DNA of 64,000 nt from the NCBI RefSeq assembly GCF_022829295.1, contig NZ_JAKSYH010000251.1:1-64000 (forward strand), written 5' to 3'. Position 1 is the stretch's first letter. Every line of letters starts with the position of its first letter. Positions 35,358 through 43,371 of the stretch are shown one piece after another. A model generated the notes under the pieces. It made no database searches, was not told the origin of the DNA, and saw only the letters and a list, made by a program, of their open reading frames with translations. The DNA comes from Methylobacterium sp. J-088. Lineage in GTDB: Bacteria > Pseudomonadota > Alphaproteobacteria > Rhizobiales > Beijerinckiaceae. Made by a program: the position numbers and the translations under genes.

Positions 35358-36524
35358 ATGATGTCACGTGCTGAACGCACCCCCCTGACGGACTGGTGGT
35401 GGACCGTGGACCGCGGCCTGCTCGCCGCCCTGTTCGCGCTCATGGTCGCCGGCCTCGTCTTCCTGATGGGCGGCGGCCCGCCGGTCGCCGAGCGCATCGG
35501 CTTGCCGACCTTCTACTTCCTGAACCGGCAGGCGATGTACCTCGCGCCGACCATCCTGCTGATCTGCGCGGTGTCGTTCCTGTCCCTGCGCGGCATCCGC
35601 CGGCTGGCCCTGGTCACATGGATCTGCGGCGTCGCCCTCTGCCTGCTCGCCGGCAAGTTCGGCCCCGAGATCAAGGGCGCGCATCGCTGGATCCAGTTCG
35701 GCCCCTTCGGCCTCCAGCCCTCGGAATTCGTGAAGCCGGCCTTCGTGGTGGTGGCCGCCTGGGCGTTCTCGGAGGGCGCCCAGCGCCGCGATATGCCCGG
35801 CGGCTTCCTGGCGATGCTGCTCCTGCCGATCACCATCGTGCCGTTGCTGCTTCAGCCCGATTTCGGCCAGACCATGCTGATTACCATGGTGTGGTGCGCG
35901 CTGTTCTTCGTGGCCGGCCTGCACCTGATCTGGGTCGCGGTGCTCGGGGTGCTCGGGCTCGGGGGCGTCTTTGCGGCTTACCTGTTCTTCCACCACGTGC
36001 GCGAGCGCTTCAACAAGTTCCTCGACCGGGATTCCGGCGGCGGCTTCCAGGATTTCTGGTCGCGCGAATCCTTCCGCTCGGGCGGCTGGTTCGGCACCGG
36101 GCCGGGGGAGGGCGTGGCCAAGCGGCACCTGCCGGACGCCCACACCGACTTCATCTTCTCGGTCACCGGCGAGGAATTCGGCGTGATCGTCTGCCTGTGC
36201 CTCGTGGCCCTGTTCGCCTTCATCGTGCTGCGCGGCTTGAAGCTCGCCCGCCGTACCGACGACACCTTCTCGCGGCTGGCGATCACCGGCCTGACCACCC
36301 TGTTCGGGCTTCAGGCGTGCATCAACATGGCGGTGAACACCCAGCTGATGCCTGCCAAGGGCATGACGCTGCCCTTCGTGTCCTACGGCGGCTCGTCGCT
36401 GATCTCGCTGGCGCTCGGCACGGGCTTCCTCGTCGCCCTGACCCGGAAACGTCCGCGCACCATCCAGCTCAGCCAGAAGCCCCCCGGCACCGCACCCGCC
36501 ACCGTGGCCGGAGTGATGCGGTGA
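35358..36524 (+). CDS. ftsW: Septal peptidoglycan glycosyltransferase FtsW
   Basis: A 388-residue SEDS-family polymerase with about ten membrane helices that polymerises lipid II with FtsI at the septum. Signatures are GAHRWIQFGPFGLQPSEFVKPAFV, QPDFGQTMLIT, HTDFIFSVTGEEFG and the C-terminal LPFVSYGGSSLISLALG, each given here only as far as needed. The gene restarts the dcw operon after the inserted receptor, so a promoter is expected in 35167-35357. Its TGA overlaps the GTG of murG. Confidence 0.93.
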   Translation: MMSRAERTPLTDWWWTVDRGLLAALFALMVAGLVFLMGGGPPVAERIGLPTFYFLNRQAMYLAPTILLICAVSFLSLRGIRRLALVTWICGVALCLLAGKFGPEIKGAHRWIQFGPFGLQPSEFVKPAFVVVAAWAFSEGAQRRDMPGGFLAMLLLPITIVPLLLQPDFGQTMLITMVWCALFFVAGLHLIWVAVLGVLGLGGVFAAYLFFHHVRERFNKFLDRDSGGGFQDFWSRESFRSGGWFGTGPGEGVAKRHLPDAHTDFIFSVTGEEFGVIVCLCLVALFAFIVLRGLKLARRTDDTFSRLAITGLTTLFGLQACINMAVNTQLMPAKGMTLPFVSYGGSSLISLALGTGFLVALTRKRPRTIQLSQKPPGTAPATVAGVMR

Positions 36525-37630
36525 CAGTTTTCACCCCGACGATCCTGCTCTGCGCAGGCGGCACCGGCGGCCACCTGTTCCCGGCCGAAAGCCTCGCCCA
36601 CGCGCTCCGCGCCCGCGGCATCCGGGTGGCGCTCGCCACCGATGCCCGGGTCGATTCGATCGCCTCCGAGTTTCCGGCTTCGGAAGTGATCACCATTGCG
36701 TCGGCGACGCCGTCCGGCCGCTCGCCGCTGAAACGGGCCAGCGCCGTTCTGACGCTCGGCCGCGGCTTCGGCGTCGCCGCCAAGGAGATCCGGCGGATCA
36801 ACCCGGCCGCCATCGTGGGCTTCGGCGGGTATCCAACCGTGCCGCCGGTCCTGGCCGGCCAGATCCTGCGGGTGCCCACGATCCTGCACGAGCAGAACGC
36901 CGTGATGGGCCGGGCCAACGCGTTCCTGGCGCGGGGCGCGCGCACCATCGCCACGGGCTTCAAGGTGGTGCGCGGCGTACCCGACACGGCGAAGGCCCCG
37001 CGCATCCACACCGGCAACCCGCTTCGCCCGGCAGTGATCGAGGCCGCGAAGGTCCCGTATCCCGCCTTCACCGACGGTGACGTTCTGCGCCTCCTGGTCT
37101 TCGGCGGCAGCCAGGGCGCCCGAGTCATGGGCGAAGTCGTGCCCGTGGCGATCGAGCGCCTGCCCGACGCCCTGCGCGCCCGGCTACACCTCGTACAGCA
37201 GGTCCGACCCGAGGATCTGACGGCGGTGCAGAACCGCTACCTCGCGATGGGTCTCGCCGGGGTCGAGGCGGCGCCGTTCTTCAAGGACCTGCCCGCCCGC
37301 ATGGCCGCGAGCCACCTCGTGGTCGGGCGCTCGGGCGCCTCCACGGTCTCGGAACTGGCCGCGATCGGTCGTCCGGCGATCCTCGTGCCGCTGCCGGGAT
37401 CCCTCGATCAGGACCAGGCCGCCAACGCCGCGACCCTCGATGCCATCGGCGCCGCTTTGGCCGTGAAGCAGTCGGACTTCACCCCGGATCGCCTCGCCGC
37501 AGAGCTCACAGCCTGCTTCGCGACGCCGGCAAAATTGACCGCGGCGGCCGATGCGGCCAGAAGCGCGGGCATCCATGATGCCGCCGAACGGCTGGCCGAG
37601 GTCGTCGTCGAGACGGCGGCCCGCACCTGA
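36521..37630 (+). CDS. murG: UDP-GlcNAc:lipid I GlcNAc transferase
   Basis: A 369-residue peripheral membrane glycosyltransferase that makes lipid II. LCAGGTGGHLFPAESLA forms the N-terminal glycine-rich loop, GFGGYPTVPPVLA and LHEQNAVMGRAN follow, and LLVFGGSQGARV and VGRSGASTVSELAAIGRP contribute the UDP-GlcNAc site. GTG start at 36521 overlaps the ftsW stop (GTGA), implying translational coupling. Confidence 0.95.
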   Translation: MTVFTPTILLCAGGTGGHLFPAESLAHALRARGIRVALATDARVDSIASEFPASEVITIASATPSGRSPLKRASAVLTLGRGFGVAAKEIRRINPAAIVGFGGYPTVPPVLAGQILRVPTILHEQNAVMGRANAFLARGARTIATGFKVVRGVPDTAKAPRIHTGNPLRPAVIEAAKVPYPAFTDGDVLRLLVFGGSQGARVMGEVVPVAIERLPDALRARLHLVQQVRPEDLTAVQNRYLAMGLAGVEAAPFFKDLPARMAASHLVVGRSGASTVSELAAIGRPAILVPLPGSLDQDQAANAATLDAIGAALAVKQSDFTPDRLAAELTACFATPAKLTAAADAARSAGIHDAAERLAEVVVETAART

Positions 37631-37680
37631 TCCTTCCGGGATTCCGCGACCTGCGATCCCGCCACCAGACGGTTCGACCC

Positions 37681-39087
37681 ATGAAGCTGCCCGACAAGCT
37701 CGGCCCCATCCACTTCATCGGCATCGGCGGCATCGGCATGTCCGGCATCGCCGAGGTGATGCACAATCTCGGCTACACGGTGCAGGGCTCGGACGCCAAC
37801 GACAACGCCAATGTCCGCCGTCTCGCCGAGAAAGGCATGCGCACCTTCGTGGGCCACAACGCCGACAACGTCGCGGAGGCCGCGCTGGTCGTGGTCTCGA
37901 CGGCGATCCAGCGTGACAACCCCGAGCTGGAATCCGCCCGGGAGCGCCGCCTGCCCGTGGTGCGCCGGGCCGAGATGCTGGCCGAGTTGATGCGCTTCAA
38001 GTCCTGCGTCGCCATCGCGGGCACGCACGGCAAGACCACGACCACGTCCCTGGTCGCGACCCTGCTGGATGCCGGCAACCTCGATCCGACCGTGATCAAC
38101 GGCGGCATCATCAACGCCTACGGCACCAACGCCCGGATGGGCGAGGGCGACTGGATGGTGGTGGAGGCCGACGAATCCGACGGCACCTTCCTCAAGCTGC
38201 CCGCAGACGTGGCGATCGTCACAAATATCGATCCCGAGCATCTCGACCATTTCGGCTCGTTCGAGGCGGTCAAGGACGCGTTCCGGCGCTTCATCGACAA
38301 TATCCCGTTCTACGGCTTCGCGGTGATGTGCACCGATCACCCGGTGGTGCAGGATCTCGTCGGCCATATCGAGGACCGGCGGATCATCACCTACGGCGAG
38401 AACCCGCAGGCGGATGTGCGCCTGATCGACGTGGACCTGCGCGGCGGCCAAAGCCGCTTCCGGGTGATGATCCGCGACCGCCGCCCGGGCTACCGGATGG
38501 AGATGGAGGATCTGGTCCTGCCGATGCCGGGCAAGCACAACGCCCTCAACGCCACCGCGGCGCTGGCGGTGGCCCACGAACTCGGCGTGAAGCCCGAGGC
38601 GATCCGCAACGCGCTGGCCGGTTTCGGCGGCGTGAAGCGGCGCTTCACCCGCACCGGCGAATGGAACGGCGCGACGATCTTCGACGATTACGGCCACCAT
38701 CCGGTGGAGATCAAGGCGGTGCTCAAGGCCGCCCGGGCCTCGACCGAGCACGGGGTGATCGCGATCGTGCAGCCGCACCGCTACACGCGGCTGCAATCGC
38801 TGTTCGACGATTTCTGCACCTGCTTCAACGACGCCGACACGGTGATCGTCGCCCCGGTCTACGCCGCCGGCGAGGCGCCGATCGAGGGGTTCGACCGCGA
38901 CAGCCTCGTGGCGGGCCTGCGCTCCCGCGGCCACCGGGACGCCCGGGCGCTGGAGCGGCCGGAGGAGCTGCCCGGGATCATCGCCGACCTCGCCAAGCCG
39001 GGCGATTACGTGGTGTTCCTCGGCGCCGGCACGATCACCCAATGGGCCTACGCGCTGCCGGATGAGCTTGCCGCGCGGGGGCGGTGA
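37681..39087 (+). CDS. murC: UDP-MurNAc:L-alanine ligase
   Basis: A 468-residue Mur ligase catalysing the first amino-acid addition to UDP-MurNAc. The N-terminal IHFIGIGGIGMSGIAEVM is the classic MurC start. The ATP loop is GTHGKTTTTS near residue 114, and VEADESDGTF, TNIDPEHLDHF, DDYGHHPVEIKAVL and VQPHRYTRL follow. It reads to the edge of the reverse-strand toxin/antitoxin pair, whose antitoxin ends 16 bases downstream. Confidence 0.95.
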   Translation: MKLPDKLGPIHFIGIGGIGMSGIAEVMHNLGYTVQGSDANDNANVRRLAEKGMRTFVGHNADNVAEAALVVVSTAIQRDNPELESARERRLPVVRRAEMLAELMRFKSCVAIAGTHGKTTTTSLVATLLDAGNLDPTVINGGIINAYGTNARMGEGDWMVVEADESDGTFLKLPADVAIVTNIDPEHLDHFGSFEAVKDAFRRFIDNIPFYGFAVMCTDHPVVQDLVGHIEDRRIITYGENPQADVRLIDVDLRGGQSRFRVMIRDRRPGYRMEMEDLVLPMPGKHNALNATAALAVAHELGVKPEAIRNALAGFGGVKRRFTRTGEWNGATIFDDYGHHPVEIKAVLKAARASTEHGVIAIVQPHRYTRLQSLFDDFCTCFNDADTVIVAPVYAAGEAPIEGFDRDSLVAGLRSRGHRDARALERPEELPGIIADLAKPGDYVVFLGAGTITQWAYALPDELAARGR

Positions 39088-39102
39088 GGGGATGGCGATG
39101 CG

Positions 39103-39486
39103 TCAGGACGCGTCGAGCACGAGGTCCTCGGCGTCGATGCCGAGCGCCCGCGCGAGCCGACGGTAGACCGACATGTCCACTGTGCGCGCGCCCGTTTCGA
39201 GCGCGGTGATATCCTCCTCCGCGAGACCGCAGGCTTTCCCCAGCGCGGCGGCGGTTTCGCCCCGACGCCTGCGCCAGAAAGCCAGGGGGCTCGGCGCCGC
39301 CCGCAGGGCGTCGAGGTCGGCCTCACTCAGAAGTTCTTCCTGGCCGGACGCGAGCCGCGCCGCCGAGTCAGAGATGAGGCGGGCATCGAGATTGTCGTCC
39401 GCCAAGTCACGCAGGCGTTCGAATTCAGCCTCGGGGAGAATCACGATCGCCTCTCCGGAGGGCGTCCTGGTTCTGACGATCGTCAC
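39103..39486 (-). CDS. Antitoxin of a RelE-type module, HTH-type
   Basis: A 127-residue protein starting at GTG 39486. The N-terminal segment (VRTRTPSGEAIVILPEAEFERL) resembles the Phd/YefM-like part of antitoxins. The C-terminal half is an XRE-type helix-turn-helix (ETAAALGKACGLAEEDITALETG, then YRRLARALGIDAEDLV). It is encoded ten bases after the toxin gene on the same strand, the toxin-first order known from HigBA-like modules. The frame extends upstream, but that stretch overlaps the toxin gene. Confidence 0.8.
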   Translation of the reverse strand: MTIVRTRTPSGEAIVILPEAEFERLRDLADDNLDARLISDSAARLASGQEELLSEADLDALRAAPSPLAFWRRRRGETAAALGKACGLAEEDITALETGARTVDMSVYRRLARALGIDAEDLVLDAS

Positions 39487-39496
39487 GGGCGGAGTC

Positions 39497-39766
39497 CTAA
39501 TCGTAGATCGTGCTTCGCGGGCCGACCGCATGGACAATGATCCGATCGGGCTCGATCGTGAAGATGGCCCGCCAATTTCCGACGCGCAGGCGCAGACGCT
39601 TTCCCTCGCCTTTGAGCGCCTTCACGTTGTTGGCGAGGCTTCCAGAATCGCGTGCGTAGGAGCGGAGCTTCTCGCGGATCAGATCTTCGGCGTTCTTCGG
39701 CAGGCGGCCGAGGCTCCGCGCGGCGGCCCGCGTGAAGACCAGAGATTTGGCTGCCTCGCCATCCAT
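39497..39766 (-). CDS. Type II toxin, RelE/ParE family
   Basis: An 89-residue basic protein of the RelE/ParE fold: LVFTRAAARSLGRLPKNAEDLI, then VKALKGEGKRLRLRVGNWRAIFTI and IIVHAVGPRSTIYD at the end. The pattern R-L-R-x-G-x-W-R-A is typical of RelE-type mRNA interferases. First gene of a two-gene module with the HTH antitoxin, placed antisense between murC and murB. Confidence 0.85.
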   Translation of the reverse strand: MDGEAAKSLVFTRAAARSLGRLPKNAEDLIREKLRSYARDSGSLANNVKALKGEGKRLRLRVGNWRAIFTIEPDRIIVHAVGPRSTIYD

Positions 39767-39809
39767 CGCCCCGCGATCCCCTCACGCAAGCCGATTCTGC
39801 CGGCGCGAA

Positions 39810-39912
39810 GCTTAGAGCCGTGCCCGATCGCGTTACAATCGCGCGCGGCTCTAAGCCTTTGTCGTGACGCGCTCTCTTGCGCCGAACCGGTTTCCACTTC
39901 GGCGGAGAGCGC
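39810..39912. repeat. Paired palindromes upstream of murB
   Basis: The first hairpin pairs GCTTAGAGCCG (39810-39820) with CGGCTCTAAGC (39846-39856) perfectly. The second pairs GCGCTCTC plus CGCCGAA with TTCGGCG plus GAGAGCGC (39869-39912), with a three-base bulge, around a CCGGTTTCCACTT-type centre. GCCGAACCGGTTTCCACTTC is a sequence widely repeated in alphaproteobacterial genomes. The right arm ends six bases before the murB ATG and contains its GGAGAG ribosome site. Confidence 0.75.
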
Positions 39913-39918
39913 TCTAGC

Positions 39919-40851
39919 ATGACCGTATCCCTCCACGACCGCGTCCGCGCCGCCGCCCCCGATCTCCGCGGGCGTCTGCTCAGCCAGCAGCCGCTGGCCG
40001 ATCTCACATGGTTCCGCGTCGGCGGACCGGCCGAGGTGCTGTTCACCCCGGCCGACGAGGAGGATCTCGCCCGCCTCCTCGCCGCCCTGGAACCGGACGT
40101 GCCCGTGACGGTGATCGGGCTCGGATCCAACCTGATCGTCCGCGACGGTGGCGTGCCCGGCGTGGTGATCCGCCTCGGGGGAAAGGCCTTCGGCGGCATC
40201 GCGATCGACGGCGATACCCTGACGGTGGGCACCGCCGTGCCCGACATGCGCCTCGCCAAGGCCGCCGCCGAGGCCGGGCTCGACGGCCTCGCGTTCTACC
40301 GCGGCATCCCGGGCTCGATCGGCGGCGCGCTGCGCATGAACGCGGGCGCCCATGGCGGCGAGACCACCGACGTGCTGATCGAGGCAACCGGCATCGATCG
40401 CCGGGGGACGCTGCGCACCTTCAGCCACGCCGAGATGGGCTTCTCCTACCGGCATGCGGACGCACCGGAGGACGTGATCTTCACCCGCGCGCTGTTCCGC
40501 GGGAAGCCCGGCGACCGCGCCGCCATCGAGGCCGAGATGGAGCGGGTCACCGCCGCCCGCGAGGCCGCCCAGCCGATCCGCGAACGCACCGGCGGCTCGA
40601 CCTTCGCCAACCCGCCGGGCGGCAAGGCGTGGCAGCTCATCGACGCCGCCGGCTGCCGGGGGCTGACCCGCGGCGGGGCGCAGGTCAGCGCGATGCACTG
40701 CAACTTCCTGATCAACACCGGCACCGCCACCGCGGCCGATATCGAGGGGCTGGGCGAAGACGTCCGCCGCCGGGTGCGGGAGACCAGCGGGGTCGCGCTG
40801 CGCTGGGAAATCCGCCGGATCGGCTTGGCGTCACCGGTGGTAAGCCGGTAA
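39919..40851 (+). CDS. murB: UDP-N-acetylenolpyruvoylglucosamine reductase
   Basis: A 310-residue FAD enzyme reducing UDP-GlcNAc-enolpyruvate to UDP-MurNAc. The FAD domain shows LTWFRVGGPAEVLF, GLGSNLIVRDGG and YRGIPGSIGGALRMNAGAHG. The catalytic serine is in GGSTFANPPG, and the C-terminus has GCRGLTRGGAQVS and HCNFLINTG. ATG at 39919 is chosen over an upstream in-frame start because it follows GGAGAG and fits the family length. Confidence 0.95.
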   Translation: MTVSLHDRVRAAAPDLRGRLLSQQPLADLTWFRVGGPAEVLFTPADEEDLARLLAALEPDVPVTVIGLGSNLIVRDGGVPGVVIRLGGKAFGGIAIDGDTLTVGTAVPDMRLAKAAAEAGLDGLAFYRGIPGSIGGALRMNAGAHGGETTDVLIEATGIDRRGTLRTFSHAEMGFSYRHADAPEDVIFTRALFRGKPGDRAAIEAEMERVTAAREAAQPIRERTGGSTFANPPGGKAWQLIDAAGCRGLTRGGAQVSAMHCNFLINTGTATAADIEGLGEDVRRRVRETSGVALRWEIRRIGLASPVVSR

Positions 40852-40881
40852 GATGTAAGCCAGACGGTGAGAGGGACCGAC

Positions 40882-41115
40882 ATGGCGGATCAACGCGCAC
40901 GGACCGCTTATTCAAAAGTCTCGGTGAAGAGCCAGACTGTCCTGCCAACGGAGGTGCGGGAGCATCTCGCTATCCGGCCGGGGGACCGCCTGCGCTACCG
41001 GATCACGCCGGACGGCATCCGAATCGACAAGGCTCCCCCTGACGGGGAGGATCCGTTCGTGGCCTTCACGGAATGGGCCGGCCCGATCGACGATGAAGAC
41101 TATGCCGACCTCTGA
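40882..41115 (+). CDS. AbrB/MazE-family antitoxin
   Basis: A 77-residue protein with a swapped-hairpin DNA-binding domain: SKVSVKSQTVLPTEVREHLAIRPGDRLRYRI is read as strand-turn-strand-helix. The acidic C-terminus (EWAGPIDDEDYADL) is the part that would wrap the toxin. Its end overlaps the start of the MazF-type gene by 23 bases. ATG at 40882 is preferred to a GTG five codons upstream because AGAGGGA precedes it. Confidence 0.85.
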   Translation: MADQRARTAYSKVSVKSQTVLPTEVREHLAIRPGDRLRYRITPDGIRIDKAPPDGEDPFVAFTEWAGPIDDEDYADL

Positions 41116-41449
41116 GCTGCCGGCCGGGACCGTCGTCGTCGTGCCGTTTCCCTATTCCGATCGGTTGGCGGAGAAGCGCCGGCCCGCCCTCATCGTATCG
41201 GGGCCGGCTGTGGCCGAAGCTGGCTACGTCTGGATCGCGATGATCACCGGTGCGCGTAACACGCAGGCCACGGGCGATGTCCGCATCGACGATGTTGCCG
41301 CGGCCGGCCTCAGCGTCGCCTCTGTGGTTCGCCCGCTCAAGATTGCCTGCATTGAGTCCACCCGAATCCTGCGCCGTATCGGGACGCTGCCGGCCGGCAC
41401 GGCCGCCCAGGTCTTCACCGCAATCAAGAGCCTGATCGGCCCGGCATGA
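41093..41449 (+). CDS. MazF/PemK-family toxin
   Basis: A 118-residue protein of the MazF/PemK endoribonuclease family: GTVVVVPFPYSDRLAEKRRPALIVSG at the N-terminus, a central strand (YVWIAMITG), SVVRPLKIACIESTRI near residue 78 and a final helix. It pairs with the overlapping AbrB-type antitoxin, forming a second toxin/antitoxin module inside the dcw cluster, this time on the same strand as the cell-wall genes. Confidence 0.85.
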   Translation: MKTMPTSELPAGTVVVVPFPYSDRLAEKRRPALIVSGPAVAEAGYVWIAMITGARNTQATGDVRIDDVAAAGLSVASVVRPLKIACIESTRILRRIGTLPAGTAAQVFTAIKSLIGPA

Positions 41450-41487
41450 GCCGATCCCCAACACGAAGTCTCGCCCCGGAGCCCTCC

Positions 41488-42411
41488 ATGTCCAAGCACG
41501 TCGCCGTCCTCCTGGGCGGCACCTCAGCCGAGCGGGAAGTATCGCTCAATTCCGGCAAGGCCTGCGCCGACGCGCTCGAGGGCGAGGGCTATCGGGTCAC
41601 ACGCGTCGATGTCGGGGCCGACATCGCTACGGTGCTGACCGCACTCAGGCCCGACGTAGCCTTCAACGCGCTGCACGGTCCGGACGGGGAGGACGGCAAG
41701 ATCCAGGGGCTGCTGGAGATCCTGAAGATTCCCTACACCCATTCCGGCGTCCTCGCCTCGTCGCTCGCCATGAATAAGGAGCGGGCGAAGACCGCCATGC
41801 GCGCGGCCGGCATCGACGTGCCGGAGAGCCGGATCGTTAACCGTCACGAGGCCGCCCGGACACACGCCCTGCCGCCACCCTACGTGGTGAAGCCGATCGC
41901 CGAGGGCTCATCCATGGGGGTGATCATCGTGCGCGATGGTCGCTCGCATCCGCCCCAGATCCTGGGCTCGGACGCCTGGACCTACGGCGAGCAAGTCCTT
42001 GCAGAACCTTACATAGCCGGCCGCGAACTCACCTGCGGGGTGATGGGCGACAAGGCGCTCGGCGTCATCGAGGTGAAGGCCGCCACGGGGGACTGGTACG
42101 ACTACGACGCGAAATATGCCCCCGGGGGCTCGGTCCACGTGCTGCCGGCCGAACTTAAACCAAATGTTTACCAGCGTGTCCAAGAACTGTCGTTAACGGC
42201 GCATCAAGCACTGGGCTGCCGGGGCGTCAGCCGTGCCGACCTTCGATTCGACGACACGCCGGGTGGAACCGGCCGACTCGTGGTTCTCGAGGTCAACACG
42301 CAACCCGGCATGACCCAGACGAGCCTTGTGCCGGATATGGCGGCCCATGCGGGCCTTAGCTTCGGTGAGCTCGTCCGATGGATGGTGGAGGACGCTTCCC
42401 TGAATCGCTGA
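41488..42411 (+). CDS. ddl: D-alanine:D-alanine ligase
   Basis: A 307-residue ATP-grasp ligase making D-Ala-D-Ala for MurF. Motifs are LLGGTSAEREVSLNSG, ALHGPDGEDGKIQGLLE, YTHSGVLASSLAMNK, PYVVKPIAEGSSMGV and the metal-binding VLEVNTQPGMT. Start at ATG 41488 gives the normal length; an upstream in-frame GTG-type extension overlaps nothing useful. Its end overlaps ftsQ by 34 bases. Confidence 0.95.
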   Translation: MSKHVAVLLGGTSAEREVSLNSGKACADALEGEGYRVTRVDVGADIATVLTALRPDVAFNALHGPDGEDGKIQGLLEILKIPYTHSGVLASSLAMNKERAKTAMRAAGIDVPESRIVNRHEAARTHALPPPYVVKPIAEGSSMGVIIVRDGRSHPPQILGSDAWTYGEQVLAEPYIAGRELTCGVMGDKALGVIEVKAATGDWYDYDAKYAPGGSVHVLPAELKPNVYQRVQELSLTAHQALGCRGVSRADLRFDDTPGGTGRLVVLEVNTQPGMTQTSLVPDMAAHAGLSFGELVRWMVEDASLNR

Positions 42412-43319
42412 GCGGCGACGCCGCCGGCCGGAGCGGTCCCGCGCGTTTCGCCGGGGCTGTGATGGGCCGGCTCCCGTCCCGGTCGCTCTCGGTTCGCCGC
42501 GCGCGCTCCGGCCAGCGCCTGGGCGCACGCCTGTCCCGCGGGACTGGAACCGTCGCCGTCTCCATGACCTTCGCGGCCTTTGCGCTTGCCGGCTTCGTGG
42601 CAAGCGGGCGATACGATTCCTTCGTGGCCGAGCAGGGACGCCCCCTTGATATCGCCGCGCGGGTTCTCGGCTTCGGCGTCGAGCGCGTGACCATCTCGGG
42701 CATCTCCCGGATGTATGAGCGCGAAGTCCTGGCTGCGGCCGGCATCGACTGGCGCTCCTCGGTGCCGTTCCTCGACGTCGGCGCCGTGCGCGAGAAGCTG
42801 CTGCGCGTGCCGCTGATCGCCCAGGCTTCGGTGCGCAAGATCTACCCCAACGAGATCGCCATCACCCAGGTGGAGCGCGAGCCCGCCGCCCTCTGGCAGA
42901 AGAACGGTGAGCTCAGCGTCATCGCGGCCGACGGCACGGTGATCGACGCCATGCGGGACGACCGCTACGCCAGCCTCCCCCTGGTGGTCGGCGAGGAAGC
43001 CAACACCAAGCTGCCGGAATATCTGGCCCTGGTCGCCGCCGCCGGCCCGCTCGCCGACCGGATCAAGGCCGGCACCTACGTTTCCGGCCGGCGCTGGACC
43101 CTCAAGCTCGACGGCGTCGATGTACGCCTGCCCGAGATCGACCCGGCCGCCGCGCTCGCCCGTCTCGTTCGGTTCGAGCGCGAGGCCGGCCTTCTGGAAA
43201 AGGACATCATCGCGGTGGATCTGCGCATGTCGGACCGCGTCGTGGTGCGCCTGACCGAGGAGGCCGCCGCAACCCGCGCGGAAGCCCAGAAGGCGAAGAA
43301 GAAGGGCGCGGCCAGCTGA
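42378..43319 (+). CDS. ftsQ: Cell division protein FtsQ
   Basis: A 313-residue bitopic protein. An Arg-rich cytoplasmic N-terminus precedes one transmembrane segment (VSMTFAAFALAGFVASG). The POTRA domain follows (VERVTISGISRMYEREVLAAAGI, then FLDVGAVREKLLRVPLIAQASVRKIYPNEIAI, abbreviated). An FtsQ/DivIB domain contains the REPAALWQ motif and IAADGTVI. A Lys/Ala tail ends the protein. FtsQ recruits FtsL and FtsB to the septum. A later start, for example Met29, is possible. Confidence 0.93.
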   Translation: MDGGGRFPESLSGDAAGRSGPARFAGAVMGRLPSRSLSVRRARSGQRLGARLSRGTGTVAVSMTFAAFALAGFVASGRYDSFVAEQGRPLDIAARVLGFGVERVTISGISRMYEREVLAAAGIDWRSSVPFLDVGAVREKLLRVPLIAQASVRKIYPNEIAITQVEREPAALWQKNGELSVIAADGTVIDAMRDDRYASLPLVVGEEANTKLPEYLALVAAAGPLADRIKAGTYVSGRRWTLKLDGVDVRLPEIDPAAALARLVRFEREAGLLEKDIIAVDLRMSDRVVVRLTEEAAATRAEAQKAKKKGAAS

Positions 43320-43371
43320 TGCCCTTCCGATCGATCTCCGCCCGTCCCGCACCCCGCGTTTGGTAGCGTCA

